Below, one piece after another: positions 27,552-38,448 of a DNA stretch of 64,000 bases. This DNA is from Bacteroidota bacterium (GTDB lineage Bacteria > Bacteroidota > Ignavibacteria > OLB7). The stretch spans positions 1-64,000 of the forward strand of contig JAFDZV010000014.1 in assembly GCA_018266795.1 (NCBI GenBank), given 5' to 3'. Position numbers and translations under genes: made by a program. Under the pieces are notes generated by a model, which did not search any database, was not told the origin of the DNA, and saw only the letters and a program-made list of their open reading frames with translations. Every line of letters starts with the position of its first letter. Position 1 is the first letter of the stretch.

Positions 27552-29765
27552 GTGAAGTCAGCAACAATACGTTTGGTCATCACCGGGATCGCGCTGCTCG
27601 CGGCCCTGTGGGCGCTGTTACCGACATACAAGGCGTACCAACTCGATTCGGAGCGGAACGATGTTCTCAAGGGTGGGAATAAAGCCGCTCTTGCGAAGTG
27701 GGATTCGCTGCACGGTAAGAACTACCGGGAGGCCCAGAAGAACTTCCTCGCACCACCCATCAAGCTCGGTCTCGATCTTCAGGGCGGCATGTATGTGACG
27801 ATGGAAGTGGATATCCCGGCGTTGCTGGCCGAGACGGCGCAGCACGAGGCCGTGGACGATCTGTTCCAGCGCACCATCGACTCCACGCGTGCCGAGGCGG
27901 CCCTCTCCGACGCGCCGGTGCTGGACATCTTCATGTCCAACTTCGACAAGATCGCCCGCCCTGCCGGCCGTACTCTTCTCAGCTACTTCGATGCCGGCGC
28001 TACAGGCGGCGATATCAACGAGGAGAGGATCAAGGAGCGGCTTGCGAAGAACATCGAGGATGCCGTGGGGCAGGCCGAGGAGGTGATCCGCCAGCGTATC
28101 GACAAGTTCGGTGTGAGCGAGATCTCGATTCAGAAGATCGCCGGCCGACGTCTGGTGCTGGAGCTTCCGGGCATCACCGATGCCGAGTCTGTGCGCAGTC
28201 TGTTGCAGACCACCGCACGCCTGGAGTTCAAGCTGGTCAAGAACGACGCGGACGCCATCGAGATGTTCCGCCGTATCGACAAGGTGCTCGCCGGAAAGGT
28301 CACCCCGGAGCCGGCCGGCAAGAGTGGTGCCAAGCACGACAGCACCGGCGCATCGAAGGCGGACTCCACGAAGAAGACCGATTCCACCAAGAAGGCGGAC
28401 TCCACGAAGAAGACCACCGAGACCGCGAAGAAGGGGGATTCCACGAAGAAGGACCTTGCGCACAACACCGGCCGTAAGGACTCAACGAAGAAGGGGGATT
28501 CCACCAGGGCGGACTCCACGAAGAAGGATTCGAGCGGCAAGGGAGGCAAGGGCGCCGACACGAGCAACGATCCGTACAAGGGGATGACGGACGAGGAGAA
28601 GGGGAAGGCCTATCGGCGCGATCATCCCTTCACGATCAACTTCTATACCGGCTATCAGGAAGATCCCGACAAGCCGAGCCAGGATGCGAGCACGATCTAC
28701 GCAGTGAATGACACGCCGAAGGGGGAGTACTTCTTCTCCACTACGCGTGCGAACATCGATACGTTGAAGCGCTATCTGCAGCGCCCCGAAGTGCGCGCGC
28801 TGATCCCGGAGGATCGTGTGATCGCCTTCAGCGCCCATCCGGAGCACGATCAGTCCGGCGATCCCGAGAAGGGGATCTACGGCATCTATGTGCTCACGGC
28901 AGACAACGAGCTGACAGGTGAAGTGGTCTCCGATGCGTTCGCAAGCTTCGATCAGCAGACCGGCAAGCCGGAGGTGATCATGGACATGAACGGCGACGGC
29001 GCGGACCGCTGGGCCGACATCACCGGCAAGAACGTTCACAAGCGCGTGGCGATCGTGCTGGACTCCGCGGTCTACTCCGCGCCCACCGTTCAGACGCGCA
29101 TCGACGGCGGCCGCTCCTCCATCAGCGGTTCCACCGATATCAAGGAAGCCAACCTGCTCGCGATCGTTCTGAAGGCCGGTGCTCTGAAGGCGCCGGTGAA
29201 GATCATCGAGGAGCGCATCGTTGGTCCGTCGCTCGGTTCGGACTCGATCTCACAGGGCTTCCATGCCACGTGGATCGCGGCGGCAATGGTGATCCTCTTC
29301 ATGTTCGTGTACTATCGCTTCGGCGGCTTCGTTGCCGACGTTGCGGTGATGCTGAACGTGATCATCACGCTGGCCGCGCTGGCTGCGCTCGGCGCCACGC
29401 TCACGCTTCCCGGCATCGGCGGCTTGGTGCTCACCATCGGTATGGCGGTGGACGGCAACATTCTTATCTACGAACGAATACGCGAGGAGATGGCGCGAGG
29501 CAAGGCGTTGAAGAGCGCGGTGCTGCTCGGCTACGAGAAGGCCTTCGCGGCCATCATCGATACGCATATCACGACGTTCATGACCGGCGCCATCCTCTAT
29601 GTCTTCGGCTCCGGTCCGGTGCGCGGCTTCGCCGCAACGCTCATGATCGGTATCGCGGCAACGCTCTTCACGGCAGTGTTCGTTACCAAGACCGTGTTCC
29701 TCGTGATGCTGGACCGTGGTGCGACAAACATCAACTACGGCCAGGTGACAGAGGAAGCCGCATAG
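27552..29765 (+). CDS. secD: Protein translocase subunit SecD with DSTKK-rich insertion
   Basis: RND-family subunit that uses the proton gradient to pull secreted proteins through SecYEG. The N-terminal transmembrane helix, the motif LGLDLQGGMYVTMEVD, the large periplasmic P1 head, and the C-terminal five-helix block (GPSLGSDSI, then GGLVLTIGMAVDGNILIYERIREEM) are present. At 737 residues it is longer than usual, mainly because of a charged low-complexity insertion at about residues 255-345, where DSTKK is repeated at least seven times, followed by KGGKGADTSNDPYKG. GTG start with GGAG eight bases upstream. secF follows after 60 bases. Confidence 0.95.
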   Translation: MKSATIRLVITGIALLAALWALLPTYKAYQLDSERNDVLKGGNKAALAKWDSLHGKNYREAQKNFLAPPIKLGLDLQGGMYVTMEVDIPALLAETAQHEAVDDLFQRTIDSTRAEAALSDAPVLDIFMSNFDKIARPAGRTLLSYFDAGATGGDINEERIKERLAKNIEDAVGQAEEVIRQRIDKFGVSEISIQKIAGRRLVLELPGITDAESVRSLLQTTARLEFKLVKNDADAIEMFRRIDKVLAGKVTPEPAGKSGAKHDSTGASKADSTKKTDSTKKADSTKKTTETAKKGDSTKKDLAHNTGRKDSTKKGDSTRADSTKKDSSGKGGKGADTSNDPYKGMTDEEKGKAYRRDHPFTINFYTGYQEDPDKPSQDASTIYAVNDTPKGEYFFSTTRANIDTLKRYLQRPEVRALIPEDRVIAFSAHPEHDQSGDPEKGIYGIYVLTADNELTGEVVSDAFASFDQQTGKPEVIMDMNGDGADRWADITGKNVHKRVAIVLDSAVYSAPTVQTRIDGGRSSISGSTDIKEANLLAIVLKAGALKAPVKIIEERIVGPSLGSDSISQGFHATWIAAAMVILFMFVYYRFGGFVADVAVMLNVIITLAALAALGATLTLPGIGGLVLTIGMAVDGNILIYERIREEMARGKALKSAVLLGYEKAFAAIIDTHITTFMTGAILYVFGSGPVRGFAATLMIGIAATLFTAVFVTKTVFLVMLDRGATNINYGQVTEEAA

Positions 29766-29825
29766 GCAGACGGGCGACCGACGAGACGATCATTCCAGAA
29801 ACTTTGCAAACCGGAACAAGCTGAC

Positions 29826-30833
29826 ATGCGGTTCTTTCACGACACTCATATAGACTTCATCGGCAAGCGGAAGATGTTCTACATCATGTCGGTCGCCATC
29901 ACGGTGCTGGGCCTCGTGGTTGCGTTCACGCGTGGTGTTGAATACGGTATCGACTTCGAGGGCGGAACGCAGGCCGCGTTCCGGTTCGCGCAGCCGGTCC
30001 CCACCGGCAACATCCGATCGGCTGTCGACGGAGCCGGCTTCATCGGCGCCGAAATCAAGGAGTTCAATCAGTCCGCCAATCAGGTGCTGATCCGTGTGAA
30101 GACGGAGCATGCCGATGCGCAGGATCAGGGCAAGCCGGCGCCGAAGGTGTCCGACCGCTTGCAGCAGGCGCTTACCAAGGCATTTCCGGGGAACAAGGTA
30201 GAACTCCTGAAGGTGGACAACATCGGTCCGAAGATCGGCAAGGAACTCCGTCTGCAGGCGTTGTATGCCGTGATTGCATCGATCATCGCAATCCTTCTCT
30301 ACATCACGTTCCGCTTCGAGTTCCTCTTCGGCCTCGGCGCAATCATCGCACTGGTGCACGACGTGCTTGTCGCCTTCGCCTTCGCGGTGATCTTCAACGG
30401 CGTCTTCGGCCTCAACCTGGAGATGAATCAGAGTCTGCTTGCGGCGTTTCTGACCGTGGTGGGCTTCTCCATCAACGATACGGTGATCATCTTCGACCGT
30501 ATCCGCGAGAACAAACAGCTGCACAAGGGTGAGAACCTCCTGATGCTGATGAACCGCTCGATCAACGAGACGCTGCCGCGTACGATCAACACGTCGCTGA
30601 CCGTGGCGCTGGTGCTCGTGATCCTGCTCGTCTTCTCCGGTGAGGTGCTGCGCGGCTTCGCCTTCACGATGTTGATCGGTATCATCACCGGTACCTATTC
30701 CTCCATCTACATCGCAAGCGCCTTCGTGGTGGACGTGTTGATTCGTCAGGGGAAGCTGGATCCGCATGCGGAACGCGACTTCGCGCTCCACACGCAGCAG
30801 ATCATCTCCTCGCGTCGTGTTGCAAAGGCCTGA
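29826..30833 (+). CDS. secF: Protein translocase subunit SecF
   Basis: Partner of SecD in the SecDF complex (335 residues, six transmembrane helices and one periplasmic domain). Signature segments are GIDFEGGTQAAFRF, the central DNIGPKIGKELRLQA, and TVVGFSINDTVIIFDRIRENK in the fourth helix, with the conserved Asp. SecD and SecF are separate genes here, unlike the fused SecDF of most Bacteroidota. The pair probably forms one transcript from the promoter at 27423. Confidence 0.96.
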   Translation: MRFFHDTHIDFIGKRKMFYIMSVAITVLGLVVAFTRGVEYGIDFEGGTQAAFRFAQPVPTGNIRSAVDGAGFIGAEIKEFNQSANQVLIRVKTEHADAQDQGKPAPKVSDRLQQALTKAFPGNKVELLKVDNIGPKIGKELRLQALYAVIASIIAILLYITFRFEFLFGLGAIIALVHDVLVAFAFAVIFNGVFGLNLEMNQSLLAAFLTVVGFSINDTVIIFDRIRENKQLHKGENLLMLMNRSINETLPRTINTSLTVALVLVILLVFSGEVLRGFAFTMLIGIITGTYSSIYIASAFVVDVLIRQGKLDPHAERDFALHTQQIISSRRVAKA

Positions 30834-31025
30834 TCGAGCCACGACGCTGCGTGGGGAAGCGGGCAGTCCGCTTCGGGAATGGTGGATCGAGCGCAACACA
30901 GGCGTTCGATGTCCGTAAGGGGTGCTCGTGCCGGCCCAGGGCCGGCTTGGCATCGTGGTTGAAGCCGGATCGTGCAGTGCCGGACGCAGGCCCGGAGCAC
31001 CAAATGTTAGGAACTTCAAGTCCGC

Positions 31026-31361
31026 ATGACATTCTCGATCGACCATAACAATCCGGCGGTGATCGCAGTCGCCGGGCACGTGATAGGCGGCGCCGAGGGG
31101 ATGCAGTTCTCCCAGGCGATCGGCGAACTGGTTCGCGGCGGCGAGCGTTGCGTGATCGTTGATCTGGCTCTGGTGCCGGTGATGAACAGCTCCGGCCTCG
31201 GCATGCTGGTGGGTGCGTCATCCACGCTTCGCAGCGCGGGCGGCCTGCTGGTTGTTGCCGGTGCAAACGAGAAGATTACGGCCCTGTTCAAGATGACTCG
31301 GCTTGACTCCGTGCTGCCGCAGTACGCCACGCGCGAGGAGGCGCTGGCGGCGTCGCAGTAG
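31026..31361 (+). CDS. STAS-domain anti-anti-sigma factor
   Basis: A 111-residue single-domain STAS protein of the SpoIIAA/RsbV type, which switches a partner anti-sigma factor by reversible phosphorylation. The phospho-acceptor motif is VPVMNSSGLGMLVGA (usual form DSSGLG; the Asp is Asn here). No anti-sigma kinase or phosphatase is adjacent, so its partner is elsewhere. An intrinsic terminator follows 27 bases after the stop. Confidence 0.85.
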   Translation: MTFSIDHNNPAVIAVAGHVIGGAEGMQFSQAIGELVRGGERCVIVDLALVPVMNSSGLGMLVGASSTLRSAGGLLVVAGANEKITALFKMTRLDSVLPQYATREEALAASQ

Positions 31362-31377
31362 ACTTCGTACAGAATAA

Positions 31378-32715
<1,338 letters not shown>

Positions 32716-33190
32716 GACGCCGGAAGGTGCCGCCATGGGCGACGAGGGATGCGAAAGAACAGGAAGGCCGCCGTGAACATCGATGTTCGCGGCGGCCTTC
32801 GGCATTCATAGCTGCGTGGTATGGAGTTCGACCCATCGTTACGCGGCAGCGGCCGCCGCGTTCTCCATGTTCAATGCGAAATCGACGAGCGTAGGGGAGA
32901 TCCCCGTCGCAGCGACTGTATCGCCGCGAAAAAAGAGAAGCCATCGACAGGTGAATGCTGCAAGCCCGCCGCAGATCGGTGGCGGGCGCAGTCTGCCGGG
33001 GTGTAGCCGAGGATGGCCCCGACTGCTGCCATCCATGATGTCCGGTATTTCAATCAGCTCCCGGATTGCGTGGATGCCTGCCTTCTGCGAGCGCTGTATG
33101 TTGGCGCCCTGTCAATATCGGCGGAGCCTGCAATCGGCAGGTCGGTGCCGTGCGATATTCTTCATGTCGTTTTATGCAGTGGAGGAGAAT
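32716..33190. other. Intergenic region after purA
   Basis: 475 bases. A long hairpin follows purA (32764-32799). An open frame from 32783 runs through the region but has no recognisable content and joins the real small lipoprotein gene only at 33191. TATGTTGG at 33097-33104 is a possible -7 box for that gene. Confidence 0.5.
32764..32799 (+). terminator. Hairpin after purA
   Basis: AAGGCCGCCGTGAACA (32764-32779) pairs with TGTTCGCGGCGGCCTT (32784-32799) over 16 positions with one G-T pair and a four-base loop. The following T-run is absent, so it may terminate weakly or only protect the transcript end. Confidence 0.5.
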
Positions 33191-33580
33191 ATGGTGAGAT
33201 CAATTGCATGCCGGAAAATTCGTAGCCGTATTGGTTCGCGCACAACGCGCTGGACCTCGTTGTTCATGATCGTACTCGCCGGGATCGCCGCCAACGGCTG
33301 CGGAGCCCGGAACGGCACCGCGACCGAAACGCCGGGTGCACGCGCCGTCACCTCGATAAGCGCACAGGAGCTTCAGGCGATTCGCCGTGATCGCAGGGAT
33401 GTTGTTCTCGTGGATCGCACGCCGCCTTCTGTTCCGGCAAGAGTGATCAAGATGGTGGGGCTTGACAGGAATGGACAACTCCAGGTGTTCTTTCTCGATC
33501 TGTGCTCCGGTAAACTTTACAATGTTTTTGGCCAGATCGAATATCACTATCCCGGAGAGTGGGGTGGCCCCGACTGTTGA
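33191..33580 (+). CDS. Small lipoprotein of unknown function
   Basis: A 129-residue product with an Arg-rich N-terminus, hydrophobic stretch and lipobox (AANGC near residue 37). The mature part is about 90 residues, beta-rich, ending in Cys, with LCSGKLYNVFGQIEYHYPGEW; two cysteines could form a disulfide. GGAGGAG five bases before ATG 33191 makes this start clear. I do not recognise the family. It converges on the PBP2 gene across a shared hairpin. Confidence 0.7.
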   Translation: MVRSIACRKIRSRIGSRTTRWTSLFMIVLAGIAANGCGARNGTATETPGARAVTSISAQELQAIRRDRRDVVLVDRTPPSVPARVIKMVGLDRNGQLQVFFLDLCSGKLYNVFGQIEYHYPGEWGGPDC

Positions 33581-33699
33581 GCCCGGAGTGCGGCCGGCGG
33601 GTTGCGATCGCTCGCACGGTACTTCCGCTCGGTAATGTGGTGAGCGGCGCGTCCGTACGGTTGGTATCGTCCGGGGCGAATCCGGCATCCGAACTATGG

Positions 33700-33738
33700 A
33701 GCCGCCTCACATCCGCATGGTCCGGAAGTGAGGCGGCT
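33700..33738. terminator. Shared hairpin between convergent genes
   Basis: AGCCGCCTCAC (33700-33710) pairs with GTGAGGCGGCT (33728-33738), an 11-base-pair stem between the lipoprotein gene (+) and PBP2 (-). It has modest T-content only on the plus side (TTGATTCT). Confidence 0.55.
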
Positions 33739-33765
33739 TGATTCTGCGAGGCCCGGCCTGCCGGC

Positions 33766-35649
33766 TCAATGCAGCGAATCCGGAATCATGGAGCTCTCCT
33801 GCACGTCGCCGTCCGCGCCGGGCGGCATGTTGATCGAGTGGAGCGCATTTGGGTTGTTCAGCGAGTCGGCCGCCTGAGCGTCGCCCTCCTCGCGCTGCCG
33901 CGTCAGGTAATAGCGGATCAGCTTGCGGGCGATCGGAGCGGAATACGTTCCGCCGAAGCCGCTGTTCTCCACCAGCACGCACATCGCAATCTTCGGCTTG
34001 TCGAACGGCGCGTAGCAGATGAACCATGCGTGGTCGCGCTTCCCCTTGCCGGCCTGTGCCGTGCCGGTCTTGCCGGCAATCACGATATCGCTCATCTTCG
34101 CGCCGCCCGCCGTTCCGCCGGGTGTGTTCACCACATCGAACATACCGGCGTGAATCACGTCCATGATGTCGTGCGAGATGCCCAGATCCTCCGCATCGTA
34201 CTTCACCTTCTCGATGGAACCGAGCTGGTTGTTCTTGATTGCGCGCACCAGATGCGGCTGGTACCAGGTGCCGCCGTTGGCAAGCGCGCCGCAGTAGGCA
34301 GCAAGCTGCATCGGGTTCACCTTGATTTCTCCCTGCCCGATCCCAAGGTTCACCAGCACGCCTTTCGGCCACTTCCCCGCGCCGTAAACCTTGTCGTAGT
34401 ACTCCTGCGATGGAAGCAGGGTCGTCCCCTCCGGCACGTCAACGCCCAAGCGGCGCCCGAAGTGGAACAGCTGTCCGTACTTCGTGTAGTTGTCGATCCC
34501 CATCTGCAGGGCGAGCTTGTAGAAGAAGACATTGCAGGAGACATGGATTGCCTTGCGCACGTTCACCAGGCCGTGCACGCCGTGACACTTCCACGTGTTT
34601 CCGCCAAGCGTGAACGAGCCCGGGCAGGAGATCGTGGTGCTGGGCTTGATGTATCCCTCGGTGAGCCCGGCGATCGCCATCAGCATCTTCCACGTGGAGC
34701 CGGGCGGATACACCGCCTGCGTGGCGCGGTTCAGAAGCGGCTTGCCGGGATCGTTGGCCACCTTCTCGTACGCCTCCTTCGTGGTGACGCCGCTGAAGAG
34801 AGCGGGGTCGTAGTCCGGCGCGCTGGCCATGGCCAGTATCTCGCCGTTGTTCGGATCCAGCGCCACCACCGCTCCGTGATACCCCTTCAACAGCTTCTCG
34901 GCATACTGCTGCAGGCCCGCATCCAGCCCCAGGTACAGATCGAATCCGTTGGACGGGGTGCGATCGTTCTTGCCGTCGTTGAAGGAGTTCACGCGCTGGC
35001 CGCGATTGTTCACCGCCACGAACTCGTATCCCTTCTCGCCGCGCAGGTGATCTTCGAATGCCTTCTCGATTCCGGACTTGCCCACCACATCACCGGGCGT
35101 GTAGTAATCACCAAGCTCTCCGATCTCCGTGTTGGAGATCTCCTTCGTGTAGCCGAGGATATGGGAGGCGCGGATATCGGCGGTATAGGCGCGCTTGGAT
35201 TCCTCCACGATGTCCACACCAACCAGATCCGTATGCAGCTCGTTCAGGCGGGCCCATCCCTGGCGGTCCACATCGCGCCAGATGCGGATGGGCGAGTAAT
35301 CGTTGGTCTTGTACTGCTTGATCTTGTCGTTGATCGTGACCGTGTCCGTGGCAAGGATGCGCGCCAGCAGTGCCTTGCTCTGCGGCGTAAGCTTGTTCGG
35401 CGTCACAAGCACGGTGTAGGAGGGGATGTTGGCCACGATCGGGTGGCCGTAGCGATCGTAGATCGCGCCGCGAATCGGTTCGCGTACGATCTGCTTGATT
35501 CCCTGCGCCTCCGTTCTGGTGCGATACTCCGAACCCTCGATCAACTGCAACTGAACCAGCCGCGCGGTGAATGCCCCGAAGATCAGGAGCAGCAGCCCGA
35601 TGAACGTGCGCTTGCGTGTTGTTGAACCGAAGGAACGATCGACTTCCAT
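33766..35649 (-). CDS. mrdA: Penicillin-binding protein 2 (peptidoglycan transpeptidase)
   Basis: Class B PBP that cross-links peptidoglycan during cell elongation (627 residues). One N-terminal transmembrane helix (residues about 15-35), a pedestal domain with [14 protein letters not shown], and a transpeptidase domain with PPGSTWK (catalytic Ser318, Lys321), SCN (371-373) and [11 protein letters not shown] 35649 is chosen because the frame to 35775 adds only unrelated basic sequence. Its usual neighbours mreB, mreC, mreD and rodA are not in the window, so the gene is detached from the rod-shape operon here. Confidence 0.94.
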   Translation of the reverse strand: MEVDRSFGSTTRKRTFIGLLLLIFGAFTARLVQLQLIEGSEYRTRTEAQGIKQIVREPIRGAIYDRYGHPIVANIPSYTVLVTPNKLTPQSKALLARILATDTVTINDKIKQYKTNDYSPIRIWRDVDRQGWARLNELHTDLVGVDIVEESKRAYTADIRASHILGYTKEISNTEIGELGDYYTPGDVVGKSGIEKAFEDHLRGEKGYEFVAVNNRGQRVNSFNDGKNDRTPSNGFDLYLGLDAGLQQYAEKLLKGYHGAVVALDPNNGEILAMASAPDYDPALFSGVTTKEAYEKVANDPGKPLLNRATQAVYPPGSTWKMLMAIAGLTEGYIKPSTTISCPGSFTLGGNTWKCHGVHGLVNVRKAIHVSCNVFFYKLALQMGIDNYTKYGQLFHFGRRLGVDVPEGTTLLPSQEYYDKVYGAGKWPKGVLVNLGIGQGEIKVNPMQLAAYCGALANGGTWYQPHLVRAIKNNQLGSIEKVKYDAEDLGISHDIMDVIHAGMFDVVNTPGGTAGGAKMSDIVIAGKTGTAQAGKGKRDHAWFICYAPFDKPKIAMCVLVENSGFGGTYSAPIARKLIRYYLTRQREEGDAQAADSLNNPNALHSINMPPGADGDVQESSMIPDSLH

Positions 35650-35981
35650 GGAGGCTTGCCCGGTTGGCTTCGAGAGGAACGGAGGGTTGGATCGGCTCCG
35701 GGGCGCTGCGCCGGGAGTTCGGCGGGGAGCACAGCATGCCTGCGGAGAGCAACTTGATACAAGATTCAGATGCAAAAATACGACACGATATGGCTAATTG
35801 TCGGGCCGCAAATAGTGGCCGGGACGAATTTTTACGGCTGCATCCCGCAGCAGCTCATTCCCCTGCCGGAAGTCTGCGCGCATCGTTACATCATCCTGAT
35901 CTTCGCAGGCCCGGCCGCTTTTCGTACCTTTGCGGTCTCCTTCGGCGAACGTCAACTCTAACTCTTCCCAATACAGCAGCT
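35650..35981. other. Divergent intergenic region mrdA-sucD
   Basis: 332 bases between divergent genes, with the sucD -7 box at 35925. An open frame joins 35616 to sucD but its upstream part has no known content. Confidence 0.5.
35925..35932 (+). promoter_or_regulatory. TAnnTTTG -7 box before sucD
   Basis: TTTTCGTACCTTTGC contains TACCTTTG, an exact match to the Bacteroidetes -7 consensus with the typical T-rich flank. The start codon of sucD is 50 bases downstream. Confidence 0.6.
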
Positions 35982-37007
35982 ATGGCCGTCCTGATCGACA
36001 AGAACACACGGGTTCTGGTGCAGGGTCTTACCGGAAGCGAAGGCACCTATCATGCATCGCAGATGCTCGAGTATGGAACCAACGTCGTGGCCGGCGTTAC
36101 GCCGGGCAAGGGTGGGACCGAGTATCAGCCCGCCGAATTCATCCGTCCGGTTCCGGTGTTCAACACCGTTTCCGAAGCAGTTGCCGCCACCGGCGCCAAT
36201 GCATCGGTGATCTTCGTTCCGGCTCCGTTCGCGGCCGATGCAATCATGGAGGCCGCCGACGCCGGTATTCCGCTGGTGATCTGCATCACCGAAGGCATTC
36301 CGGTGGAGGACATGGTTGGGGTGAACCAGTATCTGAAGGGACGTTCCACGCGTCTGGTTGGGCCGAACTGTCCCGGTGTGATCACGCCGGATCAGTGCAA
36401 GATCGGGATCATGCCCGGCTTCATTCACAAGAGCGGCTCCGTTGGCGTCGTCTCGCGGAGCGGAACGCTCACCTACGAGGCTGTGCGCCAGCTCACCGAT
36501 GTGGGCCTTGGGCAGTCCACCTGCATCGGCATCGGCGGCGATCCGATCATCGGCACGCGCTTCATCGATGCCATCAAGCTCTTCAACGAGGACCCGCAGA
36601 CCGAGGCGATTCTGATGATCGGCGAGATCGGCGGCTCGGCGGAGGAGGAAGCCGCGGCCTTCGTTGCGAAGAATGTGAAGAAGCCGGTTGTTGGCTTCAT
36701 TGCCGGCCGCACGGCTCCTCCCGGACGCCGGATGGGCCATGCCGGCGCCATCATCTCCGGCGGAAAGGGAACGGCGGCGGAGAAGACTGCCGCCATGCGC
36801 GCCGCCGGCATCATCGTGGTGGATACTCCGGCCGAGCTTGGCCATACCGTGCTCAACGCGCTCAACGGCAACGGCAAGGTGAAGGCACCGGCTCCGAAGG
36901 CCGCGGCAAAGGCTTCCGCTCCGGCGAAGAGTGCCAAGGCCGAGACCGCGGCCGGCACCGCTGCCAAGAAGAGCGCGGCGAAGAAGACACCCGCCAAGAA
37001 GAAGTAG
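35982..37007 (+). CDS. sucD: Succinyl-CoA synthetase alpha subunit with Lys/Ala-rich tail
   Basis: Catalytic subunit of succinate-CoA ligase in the TCA cycle (341 residues). The CoA-binding domain ([19 protein letters not shown]), the ligase domain and the phospho-histidine loop [14 protein letters not shown] (His253) are complete. The normal protein ends near residue 298; here about 42 extra residues follow, nearly all Lys, Ala and Pro, ending AKKTPAKKK, like a histone H1 tail. sucC is not adjacent. ATG 35982 is the family start. Confidence 0.93.
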   Translation: MAVLIDKNTRVLVQGLTGSEGTYHASQMLEYGTNVVAGVTPGKGGTEYQPAEFIRPVPVFNTVSEAVAATGANASVIFVPAPFAADAIMEAADAGIPLVICITEGIPVEDMVGVNQYLKGRSTRLVGPNCPGVITPDQCKIGIMPGFIHKSGSVGVVSRSGTLTYEAVRQLTDVGLGQSTCIGIGGDPIIGTRFIDAIKLFNEDPQTEAILMIGEIGGSAEEEAAAFVAKNVKKPVVGFIAGRTAPPGRRMGHAGAIISGGKGTAAEKTAAMRAAGIIVVDTPAELGHTVLNALNGNGKVKAPAPKAAAKASAPAKSAKAETAAGTAAKKSAAKKTPAKKK

Positions 37008-37379
37008 CCGAACCCCGGCGGTATCGCCGCCGAGGAGGCCGTTCTGTCGGGAGCCGATTCCAGCGGGTGCGAGAAAACCGCGTGTCCTCTTCCAACGCAT
37101 GCGGTGGCCCTGCCGGAGTTTCCAAGAGCTCCGGACAGACAGGACGTTGTTCTATTTTCTGCTTGGCGTGTTCCTGCAACTGACCAAGGACTACAGCGAG
37201 CCGCAGGCTAGCGTACAAAGAACCAGACGCCTGGTTGTGAACGGCCGCTGATAACGTGATCGGCCATTTGGTAGGAACTCTAACAATCCTGAGCCTCATG
37301 TGTTCTACGGGGGTGAGTCGGTCGCCCAGGGCAGCCGGCTCCTCCCCGCGTTTGGTTCAGGCCCATTCATTCTTCAGGG
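37008..37379. other. Intergenic region sucD-rhodanese
   Basis: 372 bases in which I see no gene, promoter or strong hairpin apart from a short CGGCG/CGCCG stem at 37016-37029 just after sucD. Confidence 0.45.
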
Positions 37380-37754
37380 ATGGCGATGGCACACTCCGAA
37401 CGATTCGTACATCTGGTGGACGATGCGAAGAGCCGCATTCGTGAGATCACGCCTGACGAAGTTCATGCGATGCTCGAGCGTGGCGACGATTTCCTCCTGA
37501 TCGATACCCGTGAGGAGAGCGAATGGAAGGCCGGGCATGTTGCAGGCGCCATTCATCTCGGAAAGGGAATCATCGAGCGTGATATCGAGGCGCGTGTCCC
37601 CGACAGCGATCGCGCGATGGTGCTCTATTGCGGCGGCGGCTTCCGATCCGCGCTCGCCGCAGACAACCTGCAGAAGATGGGATACACGAACGTCCTCTCC
37701 ATGTCCGAAGGCTGGCGTGGATGGGGCGCACGTGGATTCCCGACGGAGGAATGA
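37380..37754 (+). CDS. Rhodanese-like sulfurtransferase domain protein
   Basis: A 124-residue single rhodanese domain. The catalytic loop is LYCGGGFRSALAA with the active cysteine, preceded by LLIDTREESEWKAGHVAGAIHL, the typical CDC25/rhodanese signature. Single-domain forms move sulfane sulfur in the cytoplasm, with substrates usually unknown. ATG 37386 is an alternative start. Neighbours give no hint of pathway. Confidence 0.9.
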   Translation: MAMAHSERFVHLVDDAKSRIREITPDEVHAMLERGDDFLLIDTREESEWKAGHVAGAIHLGKGIIERDIEARVPDSDRAMVLYCGGGFRSALAADNLQKMGYTNVLSMSEGWRGWGARGFPTEE

Positions 37755-37820
37755 GAGATAGAGGCGAAGCATCCGGCCGCCGGCCATTCCCTTGACGATC
37801 AATCAACAACCTACCAACAC

Positions 37821-38237
37821 GTGGAACGTACTCTTTGCATTATCAAGCCTGATGCTGTTCGGAAGAACGTGATCGGCGAAATCGTTGCCATGCTCACCGG
37901 AGCGGGCTTCAGCATTCTCGGCATGAAGATGATCCGGCTCTCGGCGCAGGATGGCGAGCGCTTCTATGCGGTTCATCGCGAGCGCCCATTCTTTGCAAGC
38001 CTGGTGGAATTCATGTCCAGCGGTCCGGTGGTGGTGATTGCCCTTGCGAAGGAGAACGCAGTTGCGGACTATCGCAAGCTGATCGGAGCTACCGATCCTG
38101 CCGAGGCCGAGGAAGGAACCGTGCGCAAGCGCTTCGCTTCCAGCAAGGGGGAGAACGCGGTGCATGGATCGGATTCGGTTGAGAACGGCATCAACGAGAT
38201 CGCCTTCTTCTTCGCAGAGCGCGAACTGGCGGCGTAA
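37821..38237 (+). CDS. ndk: Nucleoside diphosphate kinase
   Basis: Transfers phosphate from NTPs to NDPs (138 residues, standard length). The active-site histidine is in [12 protein letters not shown] (His115), and the N-terminus [18 protein letters not shown] is a family hallmark. The start is GTG. A GGCAGGT/ACCTGCC hairpin with a three-base loop (38286-38302) follows the gene. Confidence 0.96.
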   Translation: MERTLCIIKPDAVRKNVIGEIVAMLTGAGFSILGMKMIRLSAQDGERFYAVHRERPFFASLVEFMSSGPVVVIALAKENAVADYRKLIGATDPAEAEEGTVRKRFASSKGENAVHGSDSVENGINEIAFFFAERELAA

Positions 38238-38448
38238 CGCTTCCCGGTGCACTCGGGTTGCGCAGCCGTCCGCAGGGTAGCCGCCGGCAGGTGGAACCTG
38301 CCCAATGCGGCGGGGCACGCGCTGAAGACTGCTTCGGCACGTCGGGCGGGTTGAACTGTTCGTGCATCTTCAACGTCTACGCTCAGGCTCCTCCTGGGCG
38401 TTGCCGCACCCGGCGGCGCCTGAACTCGCAATTCGACTTCGATATCTC

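Noticed and set aside
32783..33190. N-terminal part of an open frame before the small lipoprotein
   Set aside because: The content is unlike a signal peptide or domain, and a strong GGAGGAG/ATG start exists at 33191.
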